Positions 1 through 7,626 of a stretch of 42,022 bases of DNA are shown here, in pieces (position 1 is the stretch's first letter; each line of letters begins with the position of its first letter). Source of the stretch: an uncultured bacterium (lineage in GTDB: Bacteria; Patescibacteriota; Minisyncoccia; Phycocordibacterales; UBA918); NCBI GenBank assembly GCA_913050645.1, contig CAJXAG010000003.1:1-42022 (forward strand), read 5' to 3'. The translations under genes were made by a program, and so were the position numbers. The notes under the pieces are model-generated. The model was not told the DNA's origin. It did no database searches and saw only the letters and a program-made list of their open reading frames with translations.

Positions 1-518
1 TTTTACCAGCCGGTAGCAGAGCTAGTTTTTTTTCAATAGCACTAAAATCAAATACTCCTGGCCTTGGTTCAAGCTGGGCCCACTCTACTCGAATCAGTCC
101 ACCATATCATAATATCCGCACCGTTTTTTACCGCCTTGTCTGTCAGCACTGAAGTGAACACACCTTTTGGTTTTTTGATATTAGATTTATTAATTGATTT
201 GTTACAAATTAGCCCCGAAGTAGGAATAACTTGTTCTGCCGACCTCTCAACAGTATCGACTTTTATAAACTTAGACAATGAACCATCTATCGATACTGAA
301 ACTACTTCGGTCTTTTCTGTTTCAGCAGCTGACATTGAATTATTTTCTGCAGTCTCAGCGACTTCTGAATTCTGCGTAATTTCAGTCTCGCGATAACCTA
401 CATCTTCTATTTCCGATGGCTGGGTTGAAACTATTTCCTCTTTAGAAAATGGATAATAAATATAAACACCAGCTAGGAAAGTTGTGACAAATATAAGTAT
501 TGCTAGAGACTTGATCAT
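1..518 (-). pseudogene. Frameshifted 5' part of a secreted glycosidase-like gene, cut by the window edge
   Basis: The gene starts at 518 with a membrane anchor or signal peptide (about residues 5-22, hydrophobic with a KS start), then a low-complexity Ser/Glu/Thr linker (about 25-85). The first frame stops at 69. A second minus-strand frame is open from about position 106 to the window edge. It reads GGLIRVEWAQLEPRPG and then VFDFSAIEKKL, a pattern typical of TIM-barrel glycoside hydrolases (R-x-x-W-x-x-LEP-x-x-G-x-[FY]-[DN]-[FW]). One base too many between about 104 and 113 separates the two frames. The likely product would be an exported carbohydrate-active enzyme, but the catalytic residues lie outside the window. 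A real mutation cannot be told from a sequencing error here. Confidence 0.6.
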
Positions 519-730
519 AATTATTAAATAGTTATTCTGTAACTATACCAAAACTACTACACTATGTTACTGTTTATTATTCCCTGAATCTTTGTATATC
601 TGTACACTTCTATCGCTATTACTAGATCATCTTCAAGAAATTAGGACACTCCATTTCAATCAAGGAGGTTTTCACCACAAGAGCATTTCCGAAATTATTG
701 TCGCTGACACCCCTTAATTTCTAGGTCAAC

Positions 731-952
731 TTGGTGCAAAGTATCAAAGAATGTCACTTCCAAGTAATTAAGTTTCAGCTCACTAACTGTCATGAGGACT
801 ATCATCCTAAGAAGACCACTTCACCGTATCGTATTGAGGAAATGACTCCACCGATTACCATTGCTTCAATTCCGTACATTGCAAAGATGCATCGCTACCA
901 AGAGTATTTGGCGAATGGAGGAAATCCTAACGATTGGCCAGAGCAACCATAG
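731..952 (+). CDS. Possible small hypothetical protein
   Basis: The frame is open for 73 residues and opens TTG-GTG. The first ATG is at codon 38, after which comes a Pro/Tyr-rich stretch ending NGGNPNDWPEQP. The ribosome-binding site is weak (AGGT before the GTG). The 3' end overlaps the end of the convergent nuclease-like gene by 26 bases. No family is recognised. It could be a real accessory-island gene or a chance frame. No membrane segment or metal-binding motif is visible. Confidence 0.3.
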   Translation: MVQSIKECHFQVIKFQLTNCHEDYHPKKTTSPYRIEEMTPPITIASIPYIAKMHRYQEYLANGGNPNDWPEQP

Positions 953-2048
953 TGCGTACGTCGTGAATTATTGCATCAAGTATTGTTGACACTTGGTATG
1001 TATCATCAAAATTAATGGACTGGTAGAAATCAGTGAGACCATACTTATTAAAGGTCTTATGATCTTGGGTAGGATATACCTTTATATCATCCTTGATATG
1101 GTTAAATTTAAACCACTGATTTTCTTCTAAAAGCCGCTCGGCATATGCCCGAGTGGCTTTTCCGTATCCAGCGTAGCCTTGAAGCATTTGACTGTATCGA
1201 CGCTCTTGCAGTTGAATGGTTATGTATAAACCATCTTCGAGTAAGTAAAAAATATCAATGATGCCTTGGGCACGAATCATACCTGGTCCTATATAGATTA
1301 TTCCTCGCTCAAGCACTTTTGGTCTAGTTCCAAAATGAACGGTGATATCGGGCAGTTCTTTACCTAGACGCTTCGCTAACAAGGCACCCAGTGACTGGTA
1401 CTTAATTTTTAGATACACATCCGCCATGCGAATGTTCTGCAAAAGTTGGAGGGTAGGATCAGTCTCTGGTTTATAGAAAGTAAATTGGTCAGACTCTTTC
1501 ACATCCACATCCTTCATAACGTCACTGATAAAAGTAATGAAGTAGATGTAGTCTTCGAGGATGAGTTTGTCGTACTGACCAGTAGTTGTGGGGACGAGTG
1601 TCTTAAGCGCCTCCGCTAATTGACGGTAGGACATGGTGTGCCAGAAGATATCGAGAACAGGAATTTTATCGGTCTTGGTGAATTCGGGACGAGTGAGAGT
1701 AAGGAGGAGAAAGTTTTGATTGTCAGTGTGACCCTTTGAATATTCCTCAAGTTGTTCGATGTACGGAATACTCTTTACTTTATTCTCCAGAATAAGTTCT
1801 TGACCATTGGCAAAGAAAAGATGTACGTCGATATTTTTCTGCTCTCGCTCGATACGTGTGATGGTGAGATCATCAGTAGTATCTTTTAAGTATGGAGAAA
1901 AAAGTTTACCAACTTGCTCAGGATATTTTCCTGCCAGCCAAGCAATAAAGTTACTGTGAAAGAGCTCTTTTGAACCCAATGATAATTGGAAAAGAGGTGA
2001 CGCTTTTATAGCGTCAGCTTCCCCGATAGGGGATGTAGTTGTATTCAT
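927..2048 (-). CDS. PD-(D/E)XK nuclease superfamily protein (PDDEXK_4-like)
   Basis: This 373-residue protein opens with a segment resembling the start of the PDDEXK_4 family (SKELFHSNFIAWL, residues 27-39). It then carries the nuclease core: Glu at 67-69, Asp74 in NIDVHL, and Glu88-Asn-Lys90 in LILENK. That order of acidic residues and lysine fits a metal-dependent DNase. The family is scattered through defence and mobile regions of bacteria, often as a single gene of unknown target. Here it is the first intact gene of the accessory island. Two copies of the 10-bp sequence ACCCGCTAGA, read along its own strand, lie upstream of its start. The C-terminal half has no recognised domain and could recognise the target. 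The family assignment is firm; the biological role is an inference. Confidence 0.75.
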   Translation of the reverse strand: MNTTTSPIGEADAIKASPLFQLSLGSKELFHSNFIAWLAGKYPEQVGKLFSPYLKDTTDDLTITRIEREQKNIDVHLFFANGQELILENKVKSIPYIEQLEEYSKGHTDNQNFLLLTLTRPEFTKTDKIPVLDIFWHTMSYRQLAEALKTLVPTTTGQYDKLILEDYIYFITFISDVMKDVDVKESDQFTFYKPETDPTLQLLQNIRMADVYLKIKYQSLGALLAKRLGKELPDITVHFGTRPKVLERGIIYIGPGMIRAQGIIDIFYLLEDGLYITIQLQERRYSQMLQGYAGYGKATRAYAERLLEENQWFKFNHIKDDIKVYPTQDHKTFNKYGLTDFYQSINFDDTYQVSTILDAIIHDVRTMVALANR

Positions 2049-2397
2049 ATTTTCTAGCGGGTTTTAGTTGTTGGAACCGATGACGAGTATCAAAAGGCTC
2101 CCAGCCATTGCGATCCAACCTTTCGGCCAGACCCATACCCGTTTCCAGATATGACCCGCTAGAGTGACTCTGACTGGGAGTCCTTTAATCTCTAGCGGGT
2201 ATTTACAACCATACCGCCAGCAAGCTGTCGGGTTAGGTCTGATTTGTAATGAACATAATAGCTCAATTTGAGCTATTAGTCAGTACCTTAGCTTAGTTTA
2301 AGGCTCTTACGAAGCCTCGGTTAACGACAGTTGCTTCCACATCACCACATAATTAAAGGGGTCTTATAAGGTAGAATATAAGTATATATTTGTTCCT
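2049..2397. promoter_or_regulatory. Divergent intergenic region with repeats and hairpins
   Basis: No gene is seen. TCTAGCGGGT occurs exactly at 2053-2062 and 2191-2200 and inverted at 2154-2163. The inverted pair encloses a smaller hairpin (GACTC at 2166-2170 with GAGTC at 2178-2182). A perfect 9-bp palindromic stem, TAATAGCTC/GAGCTATTA, lies at 2256-2278. The region separates two divergent PD-(D/E)XK genes, so these may be operators, a structured leader, or remains of a recombination site. Confidence 0.45.
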
Positions 2398-3009
2398 ATG
2401 CAATCTCTTAAGACAATTCAACAAACTAACGATGCGATAATCAGAGAGGCTTTAGTCGGGCAACTTAAAACTGAATACTCTAAAAATCCAGAGTATCGTG
2501 TTATTCCTGAATTGGGTTTATGGCATGGTGCTTCGAGGATTGATGTCGCTGTGGTTAATGGTATTTTGCATGGGTTTGAAATCAAGAGCGATCGTGACAC
2601 ACTCAATCGTCTTCCTGATCAGAGAGAGGTGTATAACTCAATTTTTGATAAGGTTACTCTAGTTGTAGGAGCAAAACACTTTGTAGATGCATTTAAGATC
2701 GTTCCTGAATGGTGGGGTATCGAAACTGCACACTTAAATGAGGAAGGATCGGTTTTCTTCAATACAATACGTGAACCAAGAGAGAACCCAAAACAAGACG
2801 ATATTTCAATCGCACGATTACTATGGAGAAGCGAAGCTCTAGAATTGCTTGAAAGTATAGGTAGAGCTGATGGCGTTCGTTCAAAAACACGAGATGTAAT
2901 ATATACAAGAGTAGCTGAATCTATTGAGATAGATGTGCTTAAAAAGTATGTTAGGAATGTTCTTCAGGGACCCCGTCAAGACTGGAGGTCTGATGCGCAG
3001 CTAGCGTAA
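2398..3009 (+). CDS. sce7726-like protein with PD-(D/E)XK core
   Basis: This 203-residue protein resembles the sce7726 family. The nuclease-like signature is visible: Glu38 after VIP, Asp49 in SRIDVAVV, Glu61-Ile-Lys63 in FEIKSD, and Gln75 with a following Tyr, which is the D...ExK...Q-x3-Y arrangement of PD-(D/E)XK enzymes and viral Holliday-junction-resolvase-like domains. The C-terminal part is helical and basic with no known domain. In other genomes sce7726 genes are found beside sce7725 or beta-family genes; here its 3' end overlaps the convergent beta-family gene by 59 bases. That pairing supports a joint function, probably in phage or plasmid defence. The active site looks intact. The function is unproven. 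Confidence 0.7.
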   Translation: MQSLKTIQQTNDAIIREALVGQLKTEYSKNPEYRVIPELGLWHGASRIDVAVVNGILHGFEIKSDRDTLNRLPDQREVYNSIFDKVTLVVGAKHFVDAFKIVPEWWGIETAHLNEEGSVFFNTIREPRENPKQDDISIARLLWRSEALELLESIGRADGVRSKTRDVIYTRVAESIEIDVLKKYVRNVLQGPRQDWRSDAQLA

Positions 3010-4084
3010 GGTGGTGGTTTATACTGACGGTTAGCCATGTGGTTGGACTTCCTGGTTTAATATTTTCTGGCGAAGCAATTCTAGAAACCTCAGCATCGCC
3101 AAAACTGTATTTGTCCAGTTTATAGAAATCACGTTTTACTAGTGTTTGTGCGTGTGCAATATATTGTTCTCTTCCAGGCCCCTTGATTCCAGTTTTACGG
3201 TCAATATGACCAGGCTTTTTGCCTCTGAATATGTACCACTTTTCGTCATCTGTATATCGAATACTGGCGCTTCCAATAGCTGCTACATATTCGTAAATTG
3301 GGTGTTGAGTTGTGTAGTCAGAAAAGAAAGGTGTGCGAGAAGTTATTGTGTCACAAATATCATTCCAAAGTTTCCATTCAGTTCTCTCTAACTGGTGTAC
3401 TTCACCTGAATTAAAATTGGTTAAGTCCTTTGGGAAAGCACCCCCAGACACAATAAATGATCGCCACCCATCTAAGTTTGGTAAAAGATTAAGACTTTTT
3501 ACAACTTCAGCTGCCTCCGTTCCGCTATCGATAATGCGTAAATCAATCAGGAGATCAAGGTCACTAATGTTCAATTTGTTAACCTCAATAAAATCAGTTA
3601 GGTGCTTAGATAAGTCCGTATCTTTAAGATGGGATTTGTCTATACGAATACAGAGTCCGTGCCCACTCTCCTTTGCGTAGTTGACAGCAATTTTACGAGT
3701 TTCCATGTCTGCGTCAGTACTAGTTACAGGAATGACATAAATAACCGGGATAGAGAACAAATCAAGGTCACTTGATGAAGATAATATTTCCTTAAAAGAT
3801 GTGGCTCGGATATCGCTGTCTAGAAGATGAACGTCAATAAACACAGGCTCACGCCCACACGATTTAAGCAAGCTGGTTGCAACACCAGGTAATTTTTCTA
3901 GGAATTTCTCTTTTGGGGTTTTCTTAACTTCCCGAGTTTCTCTGTCGATTGACGGTGCGGGCATAATAAATTCGATCAGAGGTGTAATTTTATCTCGATC
4001 TTCTGGGAAGAGCTTTTCAACTGCAGCTATCTCAGCAGGTCTCCATCTCAGTATAGGTACATAGGGTCTAATAATATTTCTCAT
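2951..4084 (-). CDS. Beta family protein (T4 beta-protein-like)
   Basis: The N-terminus (YVPILRWRPAEIAAVEKL, then KITPLIEFIMPAP) matches the start of the beta-family proteins, which share a repeated beta/alpha, TIM-barrel-like layout. Later strands include FIDVHLLD, IPVIYVIPVT and DLLIDLRI, each followed by a helix. No catalytic motif is certain. The gene follows the HTH-ImmA gene with a 2-base gap, so it is the third gene of a toxin-type operon. The last 59 bases overlap the convergent sce7726-like gene, so expression of the two is physically linked. Family members occur with HTH or toxin genes and with sce7726 partners in many bacteria. Their molecular activity is not known to me. Confidence 0.75.
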   Translation of the reverse strand: MRNIIRPYVPILRWRPAEIAAVEKLFPEDRDKITPLIEFIMPAPSIDRETREVKKTPKEKFLEKLPGVATSLLKSCGREPVFIDVHLLDSDIRATSFKEILSSSSDLDLFSIPVIYVIPVTSTDADMETRKIAVNYAKESGHGLCIRIDKSHLKDTDLSKHLTDFIEVNKLNISDLDLLIDLRIIDSGTEAAEVVKSLNLLPNLDGWRSFIVSGGAFPKDLTNFNSGEVHQLERTEWKLWNDICDTITSRTPFFSDYTTQHPIYEYVAAIGSASIRYTDDEKWYIFRGKKPGHIDRKTGIKGPGREQYIAHAQTLVKRDFYKLDKYSFGDAEVSRIASPENIKPGSPTTWLTVSINHHLTLAAHQTSSLDGVPEEHS

Positions 4085-4086
4085 AT

Positions 4087-5298
4087 TTATTCTTTAAACA
4101 CGTCTGCAAAATACTTTTGCACACTTAGGTCGGGGTTATTAACTATTTTGTTTAAGTAAAAGAAATTTTGATGTTTAAATCTAATCATGCCTGCTATAAC
4201 TGCTATGTTTACCTGTAATTCATTTGCCAAATCTTCTGTTGAAAATTGATTTGGAGTAGTTTTAGCTGCGCTTGTTTCCCATTTACTCTTAGGAAGAATA
4301 GCTTCTTCTGCAAGTGCATCTGCCTCAATTTCTTTTTGGTCATTTTCCTCACCGTCTTTATTTTGTAGTTCTTCGTCAAAGAAATATTCGATATTCATTT
4401 CGTAGTGAAGTGCCACGTGTGCAAGTTCATGCATAAGCGTAAACCAAAAATTGTCAGGACGATCGTGACGAATTGTAAGCCCAATAATTGGGTTGTCTTT
4501 ATCGGCAAAGAAAGTAGCACCGTCCAAATGTGATTTAGGAAGGTGGGGCTCAATAACCAGCTTAATACCGTGTTCTCCTAGATATTTTTGAGCAAGAAGT
4601 GGGCCAGTTGCTTTTGTGCTTAGTTGCACCACTTTGCGCATGAATGGCAAGTCCACGGTACCTTTCTTGTATTTTATAGGCACTTGTATTTCTGTAGCCT
4701 TCTGTAGTACTCGTGTGCCCCACGCAAGTAGTGAATTGTTGTCAGTACGAGGTGCTTTCCTAAAAATTGTCTTACGGTACAAGGCGGCTGGTTGAGGTTG
4801 GTTGAAAGTCGCAAAAAAGTTACTGACTAATTCTGATTTGCCAAAATCCTTAATAGTTTTATTCCCAAAGTAACCGCGCCGTTCCATGGCTTTCACTAAG
4901 GTAGTGTCCCAGTTTTCTGATTCAGAAGCGTTGTTAGATTTTTGTATAAGTACTTTTGCGGGGATTCCTAGACCAGTAGAAAGTGAACGAACCATGTCAA
5001 GTGAAAGTTGTCGTTTTCCAGAAAGAATCTCAGACACTCTACCCGCACTACCTACATAGGGAATTAGATCAGATGGTTTGAGATCTGCTTGCTCCATACG
5101 AAATTTAATTGCCTCGATTGGATCTGGGAGATTTTCGGGGAATGACTTTGATTCGTAGTCTTTTACTAGTGCTGTGAGAAGGAGTAGACGATCACCATCG
5201 ACAGTTCCAGATTCTGGATCACGATCAACTAACTCTTCAATGAAGTTGAGAGCATTTCGATATTCTTCTTTTGTTGTGATTATTTTTATGTTTTCCAT
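4087..5298 (-). CDS. HigA-like HTH antitoxin fused to ImmA/IrrE metallopeptidase
   Basis: The first ~60 residues form a helical HigA-type N-terminus. An XRE-type helix-turn-helix lies at about 65-125 (MEQADLKPSDLIPYVGSAGRVSEILSGKRQLS counted in parts). A DUF955-type zinc peptidase follows, with HELAH at about 290-294 and a downstream acidic ligand in EIEADALAEEAILP. Numbering is from the chosen ATG at 5298. An in-frame ATG at 5319 would overlap the end of higB by 16 bases; I prefer 5298 because MENIKIITTKEEY is the usual HigA start. ImmA-type peptidases cleave repressors, so this one protein could both repress the operon and cleave a partner. It sits between the HigB-like toxin and the beta-family gene. 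Confidence 0.85.
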   Translation of the reverse strand: MENIKIITTKEEYRNALNFIEELVDRDPESGTVDGDRLLLLTALVKDYESKSFPENLPDPIEAIKFRMEQADLKPSDLIPYVGSAGRVSEILSGKRQLSLDMVRSLSTGLGIPAKVLIQKSNNASESENWDTTLVKAMERRGYFGNKTIKDFGKSELVSNFFATFNQPQPAALYRKTIFRKAPRTDNNSLLAWGTRVLQKATEIQVPIKYKKGTVDLPFMRKVVQLSTKATGPLLAQKYLGEHGIKLVIEPHLPKSHLDGATFFADKDNPIIGLTIRHDRPDNFWFTLMHELAHVALHYEMNIEYFFDEELQNKDGEENDQKEIEADALAEEAILPKSKWETSAAKTTPNQFSTEDLANELQVNIAVIAGMIRFKHQNFFYLNKIVNNPDLSVQKYFADVFKE

Positions 5299-5303
5299 AA
5301 GCG

Positions 5304-5591
5304 TTATTTGATCTCCCATTTTTCATACTCTTTATGAGTACCAACATTTTTTACGAACACGACTCCACTGTTGTATGCGACTTTTACCCATAGACGGTAA
5401 TTATTTCCATAAATATTAAATACCACTTGTTTATTACCTATTAAGCTGGCTTTAGGGAAGTGAGCCTTCAGATCGTGGGGTCCCTTCCATGTCAATTCCC
5501 TTATTTCTGCTTCCCAGGCGTCAACATGGGATCTGGCATCAGAATGCTTTTGCTTAAAGGCATCAAGAATTTCTTTTCCGATTAGTTCCAT
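5304..5591 (-). CDS. higB: HigB-family toxin (RelE-like mRNA interferase)
   Basis: The 95-residue product matches the HigB_toxin family: a helical start, then IRELTWKGPHDLKAHFPKAS, a central VVFNIYGNNYRLWVKV segment and a C-terminal VFVKNVGTHKEYEKWE. The conserved GNNYRL and GTHxEYxKW motifs are present, so the RelE-type fold and RNA-contacting basic residues look intact. Family members cut translated mRNA at the ribosome. It is the first gene of the operon, ahead of its HTH-ImmA partner, the usual HigBA order. The start is ATG at 5591 without a clear Shine-Dalgarno sequence. I am confident of the family. Whether it is actively toxic here is not shown. Confidence 0.85.
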   Translation of the reverse strand: MELIGKEILDAFKQKHSDARSHVDAWEAEIRELTWKGPHDLKAHFPKASLIGNKQVVFNIYGNNYRLWVKVAYNSGVVFVKNVGTHKEYEKWEIK

Positions 5592-5726
5592 ATATTTAAT
5601 AAATTTTTGATACCTGTGTATTAGTTCCCACTACGGGAAGTATATTATAGGTACTCTTAAGTTGTCAAGAGTCAAGAACCAGAACCCCTAGACTTACTAG
5701 AGGGATTGCGTCATTAGTGTTGGTAT

Positions 5727-7055
5727 ATGAGCAGAACAGAGGCACCAGAGGGATTTGTATCCAAACATACGTTTACACCTGTAACTACACGCTATTGCCT
5801 CTATGCTCGCAAGTCTACAGAGTCTGAGGAGCAGCAGGTTCTTTCAATCGACTCACAGATTAAGGAGATGCTCCAGATGGCAGAACGAGACAATTTAGAG
5901 ATTGTCGAAATCAAGAAAGAATCACACTCTGCCAAGGAGGCTGGGATGAGACCTGTCTTCAACGAGATCGTGGACGAGATAAAGTCTGGCAAATTTAACG
6001 GAATATTGACATGGGCTCCAGATCGTATTTCAAGAAATGCTGGTGACCTTGGGAGGATTGTTGATCTCATGGACTCAGGATTATTGCAGGAGATACGAAC
6101 GTATGGACAAAAGTTTAGTAACAATCCAAACGAGAAGTTCCTGCTAATGATTCTCGGCTCACAAGCCAAACTTGAGAACGATAATAAGGTGGTGAACGTA
6201 AAGCGAGGAATGAGAGCTAGGTGTGAGATGGGGCTGTATCCATGCATTGCGCCAACAGGATATTCAAATAGTAAGAATGTAGATAAGCGGTGTCATATTG
6301 AAATAGATGCAGAACGAGCACCGATAGTGAAGAAGATGTTTGAAAAGATTGCCTATGAAAACCTAACAGGCAGACAACTCTACTTTTGGCTAAGAGATGA
6401 AGCGAATTACAAAACAAGAACTGGTAAACAACTTCATCTCGGAAATCTCTATATGATTTTGCGAAACCATTTCTACTACGGCACATTTCAATATCCGAAG
6501 AATAGCGGGCAGTGGTATAAGGGTGCTCACGAGCCACTGATTAGTAAGGCGTTGTTTGATCAGGTACAAGAAAAAATACAGGTACAAAATACCCGAGGTG
6601 GTGGTATGCAAACAAAAGAGTTTGCCTTCACAAAGCTGATGTCTTGCGCACTTTGCGGATCAGGAATTACGGCTGACGAAAAGTATAAAACTCAGAAGAA
6701 TGGAAACACCCATCGCTATGTCTACTATGGGTGCTGTAAGTCGAATGATAGGAGTTGTACCTCGGGCTATATCAATGAGGATGACCTGGTCGAACAGCTA
6801 GTTGCCCTGATGGACAAGATTGAGTTCAACGACATCGGAATGAGGCAAAAAATAAAAGCGGAGATAGAGAGGCATAAAAAGTTCCAGTCGGGATTACTTG
6901 GTGAAAAAGAATCGAAGATAAAGGTAAAAGATGTCGAGGTTAGGAGTTATGCTAAGTACATCTTGAGAGAGGGGCAGACGCATGAGAAGAGAGAGTTGCT
7001 GTCGTGTTTGAAGAGTAGGATATGTGTCGCTAATAAACTGGTTAGCCTAAAATAG
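5727..7055 (+). CDS. Large serine recombinase / site-specific integrase
   Basis: This 442-residue protein contains a resolvase catalytic domain at about 20-165: catalytic Ser30 in YARKSTESEEQQ, and the arginines of WAPDRISRN. A recombinase domain follows at about 180-290 (NLTGRQLYFWLRDE and GTFQYPKNSG...HEPLIS). A zinc ribbon at about 309-345 has CALCG and a later CCxSNDRSC. It then ends in a short coiled or basic tail. Such enzymes integrate and excise mobile DNA through attP/attB exchange. At 442 residues it is on the short side for the group, with a reduced C-terminal coiled coil. It reads away from the HigB operon and toward the scar at about 7450, so it is the likely agent that moved the island. 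Confidence 0.92.
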   Translation: MSRTEAPEGFVSKHTFTPVTTRYCLYARKSTESEEQQVLSIDSQIKEMLQMAERDNLEIVEIKKESHSAKEAGMRPVFNEIVDEIKSGKFNGILTWAPDRISRNAGDLGRIVDLMDSGLLQEIRTYGQKFSNNPNEKFLLMILGSQAKLENDNKVVNVKRGMRARCEMGLYPCIAPTGYSNSKNVDKRCHIEIDAERAPIVKKMFEKIAYENLTGRQLYFWLRDEANYKTRTGKQLHLGNLYMILRNHFYYGTFQYPKNSGQWYKGAHEPLISKALFDQVQEKIQVQNTRGGGMQTKEFAFTKLMSCALCGSGITADEKYKTQKNGNTHRYVYYGCCKSNDRSCTSGYINEDDLVEQLVALMDKIEFNDIGMRQKIKAEIERHKKFQSGLLGEKESKIKVKDVEVRSYAKYILREGQTHEKRELLSCLKSRICVANKLVSLK

Positions 7056-7059
7056 GCTT

Positions 7060-7108
7060 AAGTACACCTTTACGTAAATGTTTACAACATTTACGTAAAG
7101 GTGTACTT
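7060..7108. repeat. Perfect 22-bp inverted repeat after the recombinase gene
   Basis: The left arm (7060-7081) begins AAGTACACCTTTACGTAAAT and the right arm (7087-7108) is its exact reverse complement, with a 5-base TTACA loop. Each arm also contains the 10-bp palindrome TTTACGTAAA. It starts 4 bases after the recombinase stop codon and runs into TTTT, so it may act as a terminator, a protein-binding operator, or part of an attachment site. Confidence 0.8.
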
Positions 7109-7115
7109 TTGGGAT

Positions 7116-7334
7116 ATGGAAAGCGATAAAAGAAAAAGATTTAAGCGGTTGGCCGCACAACGTACAGAAAAGGTGCTTCAAAAGCTCCACGTTCTTGGTA
7201 ATTGCTCAAACCGCAGTTCTTATGAATATAGTGAAGAGGATATTAACAAGATCTTCTCAGAAATCGACAAGGCAGTGAAAAACACCAAGTCACGATTCAA
7301 TTATCCACGTAAGCGTAGTCAGTTTAAGCTTTAG
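7116..7334 (+). CDS. Small basic hypothetical protein
   Basis: This 72-residue protein is rich in Lys and Arg, with the pattern KRFKRLAAQRTEKVLQKL, then LGNCSNRSSYEYSEEDINKIF and a helical end. From memory, proteins of this pattern occur next to DNA-modification genes and GHKL ATPases; that fits the ATPase remnant 5 bases downstream. I chose the ATG at 7116 because the longer frame would start with a GTG inside the inverted repeat. No catalytic motif is visible. It is probably an intact survivor of a former operon. Confidence 0.6.
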   Translation: MESDKRKRFKRLAAQRTEKVLQKLHVLGNCSNRSSYEYSEEDINKIFSEIDKAVKNTKSRFNYPRKRSQFKL

Positions 7335-7338
7335 TATT

Positions 7339-7521
7339 ATGTCAGTAAAAGTTCACATTTCTCCCCACATCGTTAATTCTGTTGCAAGTCTCTATAATGA
7401 TTCTAATAGAATCTTTATGGAGTATATTGATAATGCGATCGATAGTTGCCGAGGACGCCGAGCGGCAAGCATCATGAGCACGGCTACAACTGCTCCTGCG
7501 TATCCTAATGAGAGTGCGTGA
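7339..7521 (+). pseudogene. N-terminal fragment of a GHKL (HSP90-like) ATPase
   Basis: The first ~37 codons read VHISPHIVNSVASLYNDSNR and then IFMEYIDNAIDSC, the N-box region of GHKL ATPases (Glu and Asn bind ATP-Mg). After the IDSC codons, at about 7452, the similarity stops. The remaining codons up to TGA at 7519-7521 are the antisense of another gene's start (see 7392-7532). The ATPase has lost almost all of its body and cannot be functional. With the preceding small protein it looks like the remnant of a larger defence or modification operon. Confidence 0.6.
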
Positions 7522-7532
7522 AGTGTTTTCAT
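7392..7532 (-). pseudogene. N-terminal fragment of a small membrane protein
   Basis: On the minus strand, ATG at 7532 begins MKTLHALSLGYAGAVVAVLM, a typical N-terminal membrane segment with an AT-rich leader. After about residue 24 (near 7461) the reading frame runs into the antisense of the GHKL ATPase and stops at 7392. The two gene starts therefore meet head-on at about 7449-7460. This is best explained by a deletion or recombination joint. I cannot name the membrane protein. Confidence 0.5.
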
Positions 7533-7578
7533 ATTTTTATGATTAGTTGTTAATTCTGCATAGAGTGTGCAAATTAAG

Positions 7579-7608
7579 TTGACACCTAATACCCCATTGA
7601 GGTATGGT
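7579..7608 (+). promoter_or_regulatory. Sigma-70-type promoter for the efflux operon
   Basis: A perfect -35 box TTGACA lies at 7579-7584, followed by an 18-base spacer and TATGGT at 7603-7608 (4 of 6 matches to the -10 consensus). The predicted start is about 10-12 bases before the ATG at 7627. Confidence 0.6.
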
Positions 7609-7626
7609 ACTATAAGTATAAAATAT

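Noticed and set aside
2049..7100. Defined attL/attR sites for the serine recombinase
   Set aside because: No identical sequence longer than the 10-bp TCTAGCGGGT was found by eye at both ends of the island; a comparison genome is needed.
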